Assembly: GCA_949840465.1 (NCBI GenBank)
Contig: CATKXE010000002.1
Coordinates: 1 to 64,000 of the forward strand
DNA from: an uncultured Lachnospiraceae bacterium
Lineage (GTDB): Bacteria; Bacillota; Clostridia; Lachnospirales; Lachnospiraceae
Direction: 5' to 3'
Length of the DNA stretch: 64,000 nt
The notes beneath the pieces were generated by a model, which saw nothing but the letters and a program-made list of their open reading frames with translations, did not search any database and was not told where the DNA came from. The first letter of the stretch is position 1; each line of letters begins with the position of its first letter. Both the position numbers and the translations under genes were made by a program. Of this stretch, positions 48,334-57,616 are shown piece after piece.

Positions 48334-49704
48334 ATGGAAGAAAAAAGATACTTGAAATGGTATAACAAGGTCGGATACGGTTCCGGGGATATCGCGGGGA
48401 ATGTGGTGTATGCGTTTTTGTCCTCATTTGTCATGATTTACCTGACCAACACAGTGGGGCTTTCGGCGGGAATCGTGGGGACGCTGATCGCGGTTTCCAA
48501 ATTATTTGACGGGTTTACCGATATTTTCTTTGGATCCATGATCGACAAGACCCACAGCAAAATGGGGAAGGCAAGACCCTGGATGCTGTACGGTTACGTC
48601 GGCTGCGCCGTCGCACTGGCTGCGATCTTCGCGGTTCCTGTGAGCTGGGGGGCAACAGCGCAGTATCTGTGGTTTTTCATCGCCTATACCCTGCTGAACG
48701 GTGTGTTCTATACGGCAAATAATATCGCCTACTCCGCACTGACGTCGCTGGTAACAAAAAACAGCAAAGAACGGGTGCAGATGGGCTCCTACAGGTTCAT
48801 TTTCGCCTTTGGGACAAGCCTGTTCATCCAGTCTGTCACCATCGGTTTTGTGGCGCGGTGCGGCGGCGGTGCATCCGCATGGAGGACGGTGGCCGTTGTG
48901 TACGCAGTCATCGGCCTTATCATCAACACGGTTTCCGTATTTTCCGTAAAGGAGCTGCCTGAGGAGGAACTGAACGAAGGGGACAGGAAAAAAACAGAGG
49001 AAGAGAAGTACGGGCTGGCAGAAGCGTTTAAACTTCTGATAGCAAATAAATTTTACCTCATGATCTGCGGAGTCTATATTCTGCAGCAGTTGTATGCGGC
49101 CATGATCAATTCCGGGATTTACTACATGACCTATGTGCTGAAAAATGAGAACCTGTACGGGGTATTTTCCTGGGCGGCCAATATCCCGCTGATTATTGCC
49201 CTGATCTTCACACCTGCCCTTGTGGGACGGTGGAAGGGGATGTATAAGCTGAATCTGCGGGGTTACATGATCGCGGTTGCGGGCCGGGCGCTGGTGGTCA
49301 TTGCCGGTTATATGGGAAGCGTGCCCCTGATGCTTGCATTTACCGCTCTTGCGGCGCTGGGGCAGGGGCCCTGGCAGGGGGATATGAATGCGGTGATCGC
49401 TTCCTGTTCCGAGTACACATTTCTGACGAAAGGAAAGAGGGTGGACGGTACCATGTACTCCTGCACCTCCCTTGGCGTCAAGCTGGGCGGCGGCCTCGGC
49501 ACGGCGGCGGCCGGATGGCTTCTGGAACTGAGCAGATTTGACGGCAAATTAGCGGTCCAGCCCCAGTCCTGCATCAATATGCTGCATGTCATGTACTTGT
49601 GGATTCCCCTGATAATCAATATTGTGATTCTGCTCGTACTGTCAAAGATGAATGTGGAAGGAGCCAATGAGAAACTGAGAAAGGAAAGGGGCATAATTGG
49701 ATAG
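48334..49704 (+). CDS. GPH-family glycoside:cation symporter
   Basis: The 456-residue protein with about twelve membrane helices is a second MelB-like symporter: KVGYGSGDIAGNVVYAFLSSFVMIYLTNTVG, FDGFTDIFFGSMIDKTHSKMGKARPW, and a C-terminal KGKRVDGTMYSCTSLGVKLGGGLGTAAAGW. The family's usual EY-type motif in helix 10-11 is represented by CSEYTFLTKGKRVDG. It should import lactose or another beta-galactoside for the LacZ enzyme encoded 105 bases upstream. The start has AAAGGAGAGGG. A strong terminator follows. Confidence 0.88.
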   Translation: MEEKRYLKWYNKVGYGSGDIAGNVVYAFLSSFVMIYLTNTVGLSAGIVGTLIAVSKLFDGFTDIFFGSMIDKTHSKMGKARPWMLYGYVGCAVALAAIFAVPVSWGATAQYLWFFIAYTLLNGVFYTANNIAYSALTSLVTKNSKERVQMGSYRFIFAFGTSLFIQSVTIGFVARCGGGASAWRTVAVVYAVIGLIINTVSVFSVKELPEEELNEGDRKKTEEEKYGLAEAFKLLIANKFYLMICGVYILQQLYAAMINSGIYYMTYVLKNENLYGVFSWAANIPLIIALIFTPALVGRWKGMYKLNLRGYMIAVAGRALVVIAGYMGSVPLMLAFTALAALGQGPWQGDMNAVIASCSEYTFLTKGKRVDGTMYSCTSLGVKLGGGLGTAAAGWLLELSRFDGKLAVQPQSCINMLHVMYLWIPLIINIVILLVLSKMNVEGANEKLRKERGIIG

Positions 49705-49711
49705 ACCCTGT

Positions 49712-49747
49712 AAAGGCCGGTGGTGTAAAAAGCCGCGGCCTTTTTTT
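49712..49747 (+). terminator. Rho-independent terminator after the GH2/GPH operon
   Basis: AAAGGCCG (49712-49719) pairs with CGGCCTTT (49736-49743), ending in TTTTTTT. It separates the beta-galactosidase operon from the long redox operon. Confidence 0.85.
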
Positions 49748-49880
49748 ATTCCCGCGAAACAACGAGCCCGGCGAGGACGCCTTCCACTGAAAAAGTCAAT
49801 AATTTTACCTGAAATGAGAACAGGTCGAATAAAGGAAAAGAACACTCTGAAAATCAAAAGATTCCTGCAAAAAATAAAAT

Positions 49881-49886
49881 TATAAT
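49881..49886 (+). promoter_or_regulatory. Possible -10 of the eleven-gene operon
   Basis: TATAAT 39 bases before the first start codon in an AT-rich stretch. No -35 at the right spacing, so an activator is likely needed. Confidence 0.35.
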
Positions 49887-49924
49887 AGAGCCATAATGTA
49901 GTTTGAGGAACAGAGGAGGGGAAG

Positions 49925-50830
49925 ATGAAAATAGGATTTGTAGGGCTGGGGACGATGGGCGGGGCAATGTGTGCAAACATTGTCAAAAAACATGCCGGGC
50001 AGGTGTATGTATATGATGCGCTGCCTGAAAGGATGGAGCGGCTGCAGGCATCAGGAGCCGCCGCGTGCAAAAGTTGTTTTGAGATTGCAAAAAAGAGTGA
50101 TCTGCTGATCACAATGCTGCCGCGGACGGAGCATGTAGAAGGGGTATGGAATGAGATGATCCCGGGACTGGATGCCGGAAAAATCGGGATTGATATGAGC
50201 ACCATAGACCCATCCGTTTCCATAGCCATTGGGGACAGGGTAAAGAATGAGACAGGGGCAGGTTTTGCGGACTGTCCGGTAGTAAAGTCGAAAAAGGCGG
50301 CGGAGGACGGAACCCTTGGGATCTATGCCGGGTGTGAAGAGGGGCTTTTTAAGAAGATATATCCCATACTCTCCTATATGGGGGAGCATGTGGTTTACAT
50401 GGGGAAAAACGGCATGGGAATTACCATGAAGATCTGCCAGAACGCATTGGCCCATGAAATTCAGGCGGCGGTCAACGAGACGCTTACTCTGGCGCAGCAG
50501 ATGGGAATACGCATCGAAGATTTTGTCGAAGCCGTATCGTATGGAGGAGCAGCGAATTATTATCTGGAAAGTAAGTATGAGGCGATCCGGGACAGGGATT
50601 ATAGCGTATCGTTTCCGGTGGAATATGCATGCAAGGATTTGGAAATCTGCAGGCGCATGGCAGGAACCTGTGAATTTGAGATGCCGATCCTGCAGCACGC
50701 GATCAGCCGGCTCCATACGGCCATGGAGATGGGGCTGGCCAGAGCCGATAACTGCGCATGTATCGAGGCAGTGAGGAAAGGGACGAGCCTGGATAACAGT
50801 TCGCGGCTTTGCGGGCAGGAATCATTTTGA
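49925..50830 (+). CDS. 3-hydroxyacid dehydrogenase family protein (GarR/MmsB-like)
   Basis: The 301-residue protein belongs to the beta-hydroxyacid dehydrogenases (3-hydroxyisobutyrate dehydrogenase / tartronate semialdehyde reductase). The NAD(P) site is GFVGLGTMGGAM (about 4-15); the substrate motif DCPVVKSKKAAEDGTL replaces the usual D.PVSGG...A..G.L with unusual lysines; the catalytic lysine is in GMGITMKICQNA. It would interconvert a semialdehyde and a hydroxyacid. First gene of the long operon, with GAGGAGGGG upstream. The odd substrate loop means the family name should not be read as a substrate. Confidence 0.82.
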   Translation: MKIGFVGLGTMGGAMCANIVKKHAGQVYVYDALPERMERLQASGAAACKSCFEIAKKSDLLITMLPRTEHVEGVWNEMIPGLDAGKIGIDMSTIDPSVSIAIGDRVKNETGAGFADCPVVKSKKAAEDGTLGIYAGCEEGLFKKIYPILSYMGEHVVYMGKNGMGITMKICQNALAHEIQAAVNETLTLAQQMGIRIEDFVEAVSYGGAANYYLESKYEAIRDRDYSVSFPVEYACKDLEICRRMAGTCEFEMPILQHAISRLHTAMEMGLARADNCACIEAVRKGTSLDNSSRLCGQESF

Positions 50831-50867
50831 AAATATAAAAATATGCAGAAAAGAAAGGAAAGAAAGT

Positions 50868-51659
50868 ATGGAAGATTTTTCATTGGAAGGAAGAGTTGCA
50901 CTGGTGACAGGCGGTGCATACGGGATTGGATTTGCAATCGCGAAGGCCTACGCAGATGCGGGCGCCAGAGTGGCGTTTAACTGCCGCAGCAGGGAACATT
51001 TGGAACAGGCATTGGATCAATACCATGAAAATGGCATTGACGCAAAAGGATATCTCTGCGACGTGACAGATGAAAAACAGGTACAGTCCATGGTTGACCA
51101 GATCAGGAAAGAGCTGGGGACGATCGATATTCTGGTGAATAATGCGGGAATCATCAAGCGGATCCCGATGACAGAAATGAGTGTGGAAGAGTTCCGGCAG
51201 GTGGTGGATATTGATTTAAACGCTCCGTTTATCATGTCTAAGGCCGTGATCCCGCATATGGCAGAAAAGGGGCATGGGAAGATTATCAATATCTGTTCCA
51301 TGATGAGCGAACTGGGGCGGGAGACCGTATCTGCTTATGCAGCGGCAAAGGGCGGTTTAAAGATGCTGACAAAAAATATCTGCTCCGAGTACGGGCATTG
51401 TAATATCCAGTGCAACGGCATAGGCCCTGGGTATATCGCAACGCCGCAGACTGCCCCGCTCAGGGAAAGGCAGCCGGATGGCAGAAGGCATCCGTTTGAC
51501 CGGTTTATTATCTCAAAGACGCCGGCAGAGCGTTGGGGTGTGCCCGAAGACTTGACGGGGCCGGCGGTTTTTCTCGCGTCCCGCGCGTCTGACTTTGTAA
51601 ATGGGCAGATTCTTTATGTGGACGGGGGGATCCTGTCCTATATCGGCAGGCAGCCGTGA
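50868..51659 (+). CDS. Short-chain dehydrogenase (gluconate 5-dehydrogenase-like)
   Basis: The 263-residue SDR has TGGAYGIG for cofactor binding (about 14-21), NNAG, the catalytic YAAAK and the GIGPGYIATPQT region. The sequence is closest in feel to IdnO/KduD-type sugar-acid dehydrogenases, with the (R)QPDGRRHPFDRFIISKTPAERWG insertion typical of gluconate 5-dehydrogenases. It would reduce or oxidise a ketoaldonate. AAGAAAGGAAAG lies before the start, and the next SDR gene begins 14 bases after the stop. Confidence 0.85.
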   Translation: MEDFSLEGRVALVTGGAYGIGFAIAKAYADAGARVAFNCRSREHLEQALDQYHENGIDAKGYLCDVTDEKQVQSMVDQIRKELGTIDILVNNAGIIKRIPMTEMSVEEFRQVVDIDLNAPFIMSKAVIPHMAEKGHGKIINICSMMSELGRETVSAYAAAKGGLKMLTKNICSEYGHCNIQCNGIGPGYIATPQTAPLRERQPDGRRHPFDRFIISKTPAERWGVPEDLTGPAVFLASRASDFVNGQILYVDGGILSYIGRQP

Positions 51660-51673
51660 AAGGAGATAACGCA

Positions 51674-52471
51674 GTGAATACAGAATATATACGGCAGGTT
51701 TTTTCATTGGACAAAAAGTGCGCGGTCGTTACAGGGGGAAGTTCGGGCATTGGCAGGGGGATTGCGGTTTCCCTGGCAAATTTTGGGGCGCATGTGCTGA
51801 TTCTTGGGCGCAACAGAGAAGGGCTGGAGAGAACACGGGAGATGGTCGTGGAAGCAGGCGGACAGTGTGAAAGCTTTGTGGTGGATATCACCAGGGAACA
51901 GGAGGTAGACGCATTTTTTAAGGAACTTCAGGATACAGGCAGGGCGCTGGACATTTTTATTGCAAATGCAGGTATCAATATCCGGGGAGAACTGCTGGAT
52001 ACCACATCGGAGGAGATTGACAGCCTTATTAATACCAATTATAAGGGGGCTCTGTATGGCCTGATCCGTGCGGGAAAGATGATGGAGGCGCAAAAGAGCG
52101 GGAATATTGTCGTGATCTCTTCTATCAACGGAATCAGCGCCATGCCTAATCTGGCAGTGTATTCCAGTATGAAATATGCGCTGGAAGGAATCACGCGGTC
52201 TCTGGCGGCGAGCCTTGGGCCAGGCGGCGTGCGGGTGAACAGCTGTGCGCCGGGCGTCATACGTACGAGGATCAATGAGCATGTATATGACAAGAAAGAA
52301 AACAGGGAAGCAAAGCTTGCGGACATTCCGCTGAGGCGCCTGGGAGAACCCAGGGAGATTGGGGACGTGGTGGCGTGCATGGTAAGCGATGCATTCAGTT
52401 TTATGACGGGAACCACGGTTCTGGTAGACGGCGGGGAATTGATCAGGGGGATGCAGAAACAAAAAATGTAG
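51674..52471 (+). CDS. Short-chain dehydrogenase, second of the operon
   Basis: The 265-residue SDR has TGGSSGIGRG, ANAGIN (in place of NNAG), the catalytic YSSMKYALEG and a C-terminal GTTVLVDGGELIRG. It differs from the preceding SDR and is not a recent duplicate. The substrate is unknown. I start it at GTG 51674 with AAGGAG eight bases upstream; the ORF could extend to 51656, but that overlaps the ribosome site. Together with its neighbour it may interconvert two hydroxyl positions through a keto intermediate, which is inference. Confidence 0.82.
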   Translation: MNTEYIRQVFSLDKKCAVVTGGSSGIGRGIAVSLANFGAHVLILGRNREGLERTREMVVEAGGQCESFVVDITREQEVDAFFKELQDTGRALDIFIANAGINIRGELLDTTSEEIDSLINTNYKGALYGLIRAGKMMEAQKSGNIVVISSINGISAMPNLAVYSSMKYALEGITRSLAASLGPGGVRVNSCAPGVIRTRINEHVYDKKENREAKLADIPLRRLGEPREIGDVVACMVSDAFSFMTGTTVLVDGGELIRGMQKQKM

Positions 52472-52498
52472 ACAGCGTTTTACAGAGAAGGGAGAAGC

Positions 52499-53692
52499 AT
52501 GAAGATAACAGATGTAAAGACGATATTGACCTGTCCAAAACAGAATTACCTGTTTGTGAAGATCATGACGGATGACCCGGAAATCTATGGGATAGGCGAC
52601 GCATCCATGAACGGACGGGAAAAAGCGGTTGAAGACCTGATCCTGGAGTATCTGCGCCCCATGCTGATTGGCATGGATGCGGACCGGATTGAGGAGATCT
52701 GGCAGACGATATACAGGGGAGCATACTGGCGGGGCGGGAATATCATCATGAGCGCGCTGTGCGGGATTGATATGGCCCTGTGGGATATCAAAGGGAAACG
52801 TGCCGGCCTTCCGCTGTATTCTTTGCTTGGCGGCAAGGTGAGGGACCGGGTGCTGTGCTATTCCCATGTGCTGGGCGGAACCAATGAAGAGAAGATACGC
52901 AAAGCGGCGGAATTTGTAGAGGAAAAAGGATTAAAGGTGATCCGCCTCCGCGCAGGGCTGCCCTCCGCGAACGGAACGCTTTATAACCACGGGCATCAGA
53001 CAAAGCCTAAGGAAGAGCCGTGGGAACCTGAATTTTTTGCGGATGAAATGATTGAATATTTTATCCGGATCCGGAAAAATGTGGGGGACGGGATCGGGAT
53101 TATTTTTGACCTCCACGAGAGATTCAGCCCGGAGCGGGCAATCTATATCATGCGGAAATTAGAACCCTATCATCCCTTCTTTATAGAGGACCCGATCGCA
53201 CCGGACTGCATCGAGAGCCTGCGCACCGTCCGGGCACATACGAACGTGCCGATTGCATTCGGGGAGCTGTATAAGGATCGATACGAATGCATCCCCGGGA
53301 TCATCGAACGGCTTTATGACTTTATCCGCTGCGACATTATACGGATCGGGGGGATTACGGAGGCGAGGAAGATCAGCGCGATGGCGGAAGCATTTGATAT
53401 CAAGACGGCATGGCACGGCCCCAATGATGTGTCGCCGGTAACCCATGCGGTGAACTGGCATCTGAATGTTTCCAGTTACCACTTTGGGATCCAGGAGGAC
53501 GGTACGGTGGATGACACAGTAAAAGAAGTGGTCCGGGGAGGCCCTGTCTGCCGGGACGGATACCTGACGATGCCCGATGCGCCGGGGATCGGATGTGACG
53601 TCGATGAAGAGGCGGCGGCAGGATATCCGTACCAGAGGGCGTATATCCCCGTCTGCAGAAGAACATCGGACGGGAGCTTATGCGACTGGTAG
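52499..53692 (+). CDS. Mannonate dehydratase-like enolase superfamily protein (RspA/ManD group)
   Basis: The 397-residue enzyme resembles the D-mannonate/D-gluconate dehydratase group of the enolase superfamily: ITDVKTILTCP, AYWRGGNIIMSALCGIDMALWDIKGK, CYSHVLGG, metal ligands in IIFDLHERF, FIEDPI and IAFGELY, and the catalytic WHGPNDVSPVTHA. The C-terminus RPYTRDWD-like end is here SLCDW. It would dehydrate an aldonate to a 2-keto-3-deoxy acid. Many members of this group have low or no activity on mannonate, so substrate is open. AAGGGAGAAGC precedes the ATG. Confidence 0.85.
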   Translation: MKITDVKTILTCPKQNYLFVKIMTDDPEIYGIGDASMNGREKAVEDLILEYLRPMLIGMDADRIEEIWQTIYRGAYWRGGNIIMSALCGIDMALWDIKGKRAGLPLYSLLGGKVRDRVLCYSHVLGGTNEEKIRKAAEFVEEKGLKVIRLRAGLPSANGTLYNHGHQTKPKEEPWEPEFFADEMIEYFIRIRKNVGDGIGIIFDLHERFSPERAIYIMRKLEPYHPFFIEDPIAPDCIESLRTVRAHTNVPIAFGELYKDRYECIPGIIERLYDFIRCDIIRIGGITEARKISAMAEAFDIKTAWHGPNDVSPVTHAVNWHLNVSSYHFGIQEDGTVDDTVKEVVRGGPVCRDGYLTMPDAPGIGCDVDEEAAAGYPYQRAYIPVCRRTSDGSLCDW

Positions 53693-53742
53693 GAAAGAAG
53701 AGGAAATAGAGTTTGACCCAAAACAGAGGAGGAGAAGCATAG

Positions 53743-54738
53743 ATGAAAAAAATAGAAATCGGAACTTCAGGGATGATGGCATCCCAGATCGCAATGGGAA
53801 CGTGGTCCATGGGAGGAGATATCCAGTGGGGGGCTCAGGATGAAGCAATATCTTTAAAGGCGATCAGGACGGCGGTGGAGGAAGGAATCAATCTCATTGA
53901 CACGGCGCCTGCATACGGATTTGGATATAGTGAACGGCTTGTGGGGAAGGCGATCAGGGAAATCCCCAGAGATCAGATCCTGATTCAGACGAAGTGCGGG
54001 TTCTGGTGGAAAGACGACGAGGGCGCGCTCCTGATAGAGCGGGACGGAAGGGTTTGCAGGCGTAACCTTTCCAGAAGGGCGATCATGGACGGCGTGAAGG
54101 ACAGCATCCAGAATCTGGATGTGGATTATATTGATATCCTTGTTACGCACCATCAGGCGAGGGAACCCTTTTTAACACCTGTCAGTGAGACTTATGGGGC
54201 GCTGGAGGAATTGAAAAAAGAGGGGACCATCCGGGCCATCGGGATTTCAAACTGCAATATGGCGGAGATAGAGGATTATCTATCCTGCGGCACGATCGAT
54301 GTGATCCAGGAACATTTTAACATGCTGGAGCCGGAGACGGCAAATGAATTTCTTCCGGTCTGTGAAAAGAACCAGATCACGTTTCAGGGATTTTCCGTCT
54401 TAAAGCAGGGGCTGCTGACCGGGAAATATGGGATGGATTACCAGCTTAGTGCAGAAAATGTAAGGAACAGGAGCCATTGGTTCCAGTTGGAAAACAGAAA
54501 GAAGATCCTGGAGATGCTGGACGGCTGGAAGCCTTTCTGTGAAAAATACGACTGCAACCTTGCCCATCTGGTGGTGGCATGGTCGGCGAAAAAAAGCCCC
54601 CGTATGATTCTCCTGGGAGGCGGCAGGAAAGAACAGCATGTGCGGGATTATCTCAGGGGCGGGGCGATTGCGCTTGAGGAACAGGATTATGAAAAGATGA
54701 ATCAGGATATTGTGCAGGCATTAGGGGTTCCGGTATGA
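53743..54738 (+). CDS. Aldo/keto reductase
   Basis: The 331-residue reductase has a complete barrel with catalytic tetrad positions in INLIDTAPAYGFGYSE (D, Y), LIQTKCGFWW (K) and ILVTHHQ (H). The sequence resembles YajO/aryl-alcohol-type AKRs and those in sugar-catabolic clusters. It would reduce a carbonyl of a sugar-derived intermediate with NADPH. AGGAGGAG lies upstream, and it overlaps the next gene (ATGA at 54735-54738), so both are translated together. Confidence 0.87.
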   Translation: MKKIEIGTSGMMASQIAMGTWSMGGDIQWGAQDEAISLKAIRTAVEEGINLIDTAPAYGFGYSERLVGKAIREIPRDQILIQTKCGFWWKDDEGALLIERDGRVCRRNLSRRAIMDGVKDSIQNLDVDYIDILVTHHQAREPFLTPVSETYGALEELKKEGTIRAIGISNCNMAEIEDYLSCGTIDVIQEHFNMLEPETANEFLPVCEKNQITFQGFSVLKQGLLTGKYGMDYQLSAENVRNRSHWFQLENRKKILEMLDGWKPFCEKYDCNLAHLVVAWSAKKSPRMILLGGGRKEQHVRDYLRGGAIALEEQDYEKMNQDIVQALGVPV

Positions 54739-55841
54739 ATGCGGACGGCCGGATTTTAAAATCCTATGCAGACATCGGGCCGGATGCGGAGGGTGCAGTC
54801 CTTCTTACGGATGAAGCAGACATTTATTATATGACGGGTTTCCATACCACAGCCAGAAGGCCAAAGCAGATTGGGGCGAACGCTGCCGTAGTCCTGCCGG
54901 ATGCGGTTTATTTTGTGATACCGGCAAAGTGGGAACGGCAGGTCAGGCAGCAGGTTCACCCACAATGCCATATCGTCCTTTATGACGGGTCGCAGGCAGA
55001 TTATTTTGAAAAAACCGCCCGATTGGCAGGAACGGCGTTTTCTGTGGCCTGGACAGAGTTTGATACGATGCCGCTGGCATTATGGATGTATTTCCACGAA
55101 AAATTCCCCAAGGTCGTCTGGAGGGATATCAGGCCGAAAATGGAAGAAGCCCGGATGGTCAAATCCGGCTATGAAATCGCCCGGCTGAAAAAAGCGGCGG
55201 CGGTTGCCGTGTCTGCAATGGAGTATGCACAGCATTCCATTAGGGAAGGGATGTCGGAGTGGGATCTTGCGGCGGAAGTGGAGTATCAGATGCGCAAGAG
55301 AGGATCCGAGGGGGTCCCGTTTACCATGAAGGCACTTAGCGGATCCAAAAGCGCAGTGGTAACCGAAGTACCGGGTATGCGTAAAATTCAGAGAGGCGAT
55401 CTGATCCTGTTGGATTTCGGCGCAGTATGTGAAGGCTACGCGTCTGACTGGACGAGGACATTTTGCCTGGGGGAGCCTGACAACAAACAGAGGGAGATCT
55501 ATGAAACTGTTTTTCGCATTAAGGAGGCCTGCGAAAGTCTGTTAAGGCCGGGAACCTGTATAGATGCGCTTGTGCGGTTAGCGGGAAATATGGCGGAGGA
55601 AGCAGGATTTGCCGGGGATTACCAGACACACCTTGGCCATAGCGTGGGGATCAGAAGCCATGAGCAGCCCATTTTGGATGCGGGGGCAGCGGGAATCCTG
55701 AAGGAGAATATGGTGGTTGCCATAGAGCCGGGGATCTATGTACAGGGAGTCGGCGGAGTCAGGCTGGAGGATGAATACCTGATTACGAAAGGCGGGGCTA
55801 TGAGGCTCACCGGGCTTTCCTCGGAACATTGGATACTATAA
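54735..55841 (+). CDS. M24-family Xaa-Pro peptidase-like protein
   Basis: The 368-residue protein has a creatinase-like N-terminal domain (about 1-130) and a pita-bread M24 domain with five metal ligands in LLDFGAVC (D), SDWTRTF (D), LGHSVGI (H), AIEPGIY (E) and RLEDEYLI (E). It therefore looks catalytically competent, as an aminopeptidase, prolidase or another C-N hydrolase. Its place inside a sugar-acid operon is unexpected and hints that the substrate contains an amide or amino-acid part. Start overlaps the AKR stop. Confidence 0.85.
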   Translation: MNADGRILKSYADIGPDAEGAVLLTDEADIYYMTGFHTTARRPKQIGANAAVVLPDAVYFVIPAKWERQVRQQVHPQCHIVLYDGSQADYFEKTARLAGTAFSVAWTEFDTMPLALWMYFHEKFPKVVWRDIRPKMEEARMVKSGYEIARLKKAAAVAVSAMEYAQHSIREGMSEWDLAAEVEYQMRKRGSEGVPFTMKALSGSKSAVVTEVPGMRKIQRGDLILLDFGAVCEGYASDWTRTFCLGEPDNKQREIYETVFRIKEACESLLRPGTCIDALVRLAGNMAEEAGFAGDYQTHLGHSVGIRSHEQPILDAGAAGILKENMVVAIEPGIYVQGVGGVRLEDEYLITKGGAMRLTGLSSEHWIL

Positions 55842-55907
55842 GTGGTTACATTGGGCAGGCAATCCGTTTGTTTTGCAAATCGGTTGCAAATTAAGAAAGG
55901 AAAATGT

Positions 55908-56918
55908 ATGAAAGCAGCAAAGTTGATAAGCCCCGGTAAGCTCCGGGTAGTAGAGGAACTGCCTGCGCGTGCGCCCCGGAGGGGCGAGGCAGCCGTGAAG
56001 GTAAAGGCAGTGGGGATCTGTGGAACGGATCTGCATATTTTTAAGGAGGGGCGCGCAGATGTGGAACTGCCCAGGGTGATGGGACATGAACTGTCCGGCG
56101 TGGTCTCCGCGCTTGGGGACGGGGTCGATCATATTTCCGTGGGGGACCGGGTGGTTCTTGACCCGGTGATGTCATGCGGTACCTGCAGGACCTGCAGGGC
56201 AGGCCATGGGAATGTGTGTGCGGGTGTGAAGTGCTTTGGCGTGCAGATGGACGGCGGATTTCAGGAGGAGATCGTGGTTCCGGCGGCCAGCCTGTATCGT
56301 TTCCCCGGGCAGTATTCTTTTATACAGGCAGCATTGGCAGAGCCGTTTTCGGTGGCGGCAAATATATTGAACCGGGTTTCTGTGGAGGCGGGCGATTTTG
56401 TCGTGATCATGGGAGCGGGGACCATCGGCCTGTCGTTGGTCCAGGGTGCGAAAGCGGCCGGGGCAAAAGTACTCATCTCGGACATAGAAGAGTTAAAACT
56501 TGAAAAAGCAAGAGAGATCGGGGCGGATTATGTTGTTCATTCCCAAAAAGAAGATCTGGGGGATATCGTCAGGAAATATACGGAGACAGGCGCCGACGTG
56601 GTGATTGATGCAGTGGGCACGGTAAAGCTGACGGAGCAGTCTCTGGAACTGGCGGCGCCCTGCGGCAGGATCGGGGTCATCAGTTTTGACGCCCGTCCGG
56701 CACAGATCCCGGCAGCGGCAATTACCAGGAAAGAGCTGTCCCTGATCGGTTCCCGGATGAATGCACACCGTTTCCCGGATGTCATCCGCTGGATGGAAGA
56801 AGGGGCGCTGAATCTGGACGCCATGGTATCAAAGATATATCCGGCAGAGGAAATCCAGAAGGCGTTCGAGGAGACGCTTGGAGACAGCACCACAATAAAA
56901 ACAATTATAACATTTTAG
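55908..56918 (+). CDS. Zinc-dependent medium-chain alcohol dehydrogenase
   Basis: The 336-residue enzyme has the catalytic zinc ligands in GICGTDLH and MGHE, the structural zinc cysteines in CGTCRTCRAGHGNVC, and the Rossmann GAGTIGLSLVQGA. It resembles sorbitol/L-threonine/galactitol dehydrogenases. It would oxidise a polyol or sugar-acid hydroxyl with NAD. The start at 55908 has GAAAGGAAA upstream; the longer frame from 55842 begins directly after the M24 gene but lacks family resemblance. The cyclase gene follows 11 bases later. Confidence 0.87.
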   Translation: MKAAKLISPGKLRVVEELPARAPRRGEAAVKVKAVGICGTDLHIFKEGRADVELPRVMGHELSGVVSALGDGVDHISVGDRVVLDPVMSCGTCRTCRAGHGNVCAGVKCFGVQMDGGFQEEIVVPAASLYRFPGQYSFIQAALAEPFSVAANILNRVSVEAGDFVVIMGAGTIGLSLVQGAKAAGAKVLISDIEELKLEKAREIGADYVVHSQKEDLGDIVRKYTETGADVVIDAVGTVKLTEQSLELAAPCGRIGVISFDARPAQIPAAAITRKELSLIGSRMNAHRFPDVIRWMEEGALNLDAMVSKIYPAEEIQKAFEETLGDSTTIKTIITF

Positions 56919-56929
56919 GAGGAAGGCAA

Positions 56930-57616
56930 ATGCGTTTGATAGACCTGTCAACAGTCATTGAGCCGGGGATGCCAAAACCACCGTCGGCGCCGGAAGTGAC
57001 GATGTCCTATGTCTTAGGGCAGAGTCAGGAGGAAGAGCAGGAAAAAGGATATACGAATAAACTGGAGCAGTATACAATCACAACCCATGTGGCAACGCAT
57101 TTTGACGCGCCCGCCCATTTTACGATGGGGGGAAAGAACATTGACCAGTTCCCGCTGGAAATGTTTTATCATGTGCCCACATTGTACCTTAAGATATGGA
57201 AAGAGGATTACGGGAAGATCACGGCAGAGGATATCAGGCAGGCGGAACAGGTAAGCGGCTCCATTGAGAAGGGGGACTTTGTCATAATTGATACAGGCTT
57301 TTACCGTTATTACGAAGAAGAACGGTATCTGAGGACGCCCTATCTGGATCTGGGGGCGGCGGAATATCTGACAGAAAAAGGCGTTTCCATTCTGGGAACA
57401 GACTGCTTTACGGTGGATGATGTGAGAGAGAAGAAAAAACCATCCCATGTACACCTCCTGAAGGAAAAAGAGGTGCTGATCATCGAATGCCTTGCGGGGC
57501 TTGGGCAGGTGACACAGAACCGGTTTAAAAGTATCTGTATGCCGCTGAAAATAAAAAACGGTTCCGGGGCATTTACAAGAGTTGTGGGAATCATGGAAGA
57601 GAGGGAGGGAAAATGA
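56930..57616 (+). CDS. Cyclase-family hydrolase (kynurenine formamidase-like fold)
   Basis: The 228-residue protein belongs to the cyclase/arylformamidase superfamily. The metal-binding signature reads THVATHFDAPAHF, where the usual HxGTHxDxPxHF has alanine for glycine. LIDLSTVIEPGMP at the start and ILGTDCFTVDD are also typical. Members hydrolyse formyl-kynurenine, lactones or isatin. In this operon a lactonase or amide hydrolase for a sugar-acid intermediate is plausible. AGGAGGAAGG precedes the start, and the stop overlaps the SAF-domain gene (ATGA). Confidence 0.83.
   Translation: MRLIDLSTVIEPGMPKPPSAPEVTMSYVLGQSQEEEQEKGYTNKLEQYTITTHVATHFDAPAHFTMGGKNIDQFPLEMFYHVPTLYLKIWKEDYGKITAEDIRQAEQVSGSIEKGDFVIIDTGFYRYYEEERYLRTPYLDLGAAEYLTEKGVSILGTDCFTVDDVREKKKPSHVHLLKEKEVLIIECLAGLGQVTQNRFKSICMPLKIKNGSGAFTRVVGIMEEREGK

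Noticed and set aside
51704..52867. 387-residue minus-strand frame across the second SDR and ManD-like genes
   Set aside because: Shadow frame spanning two real genes; no family resemblance.
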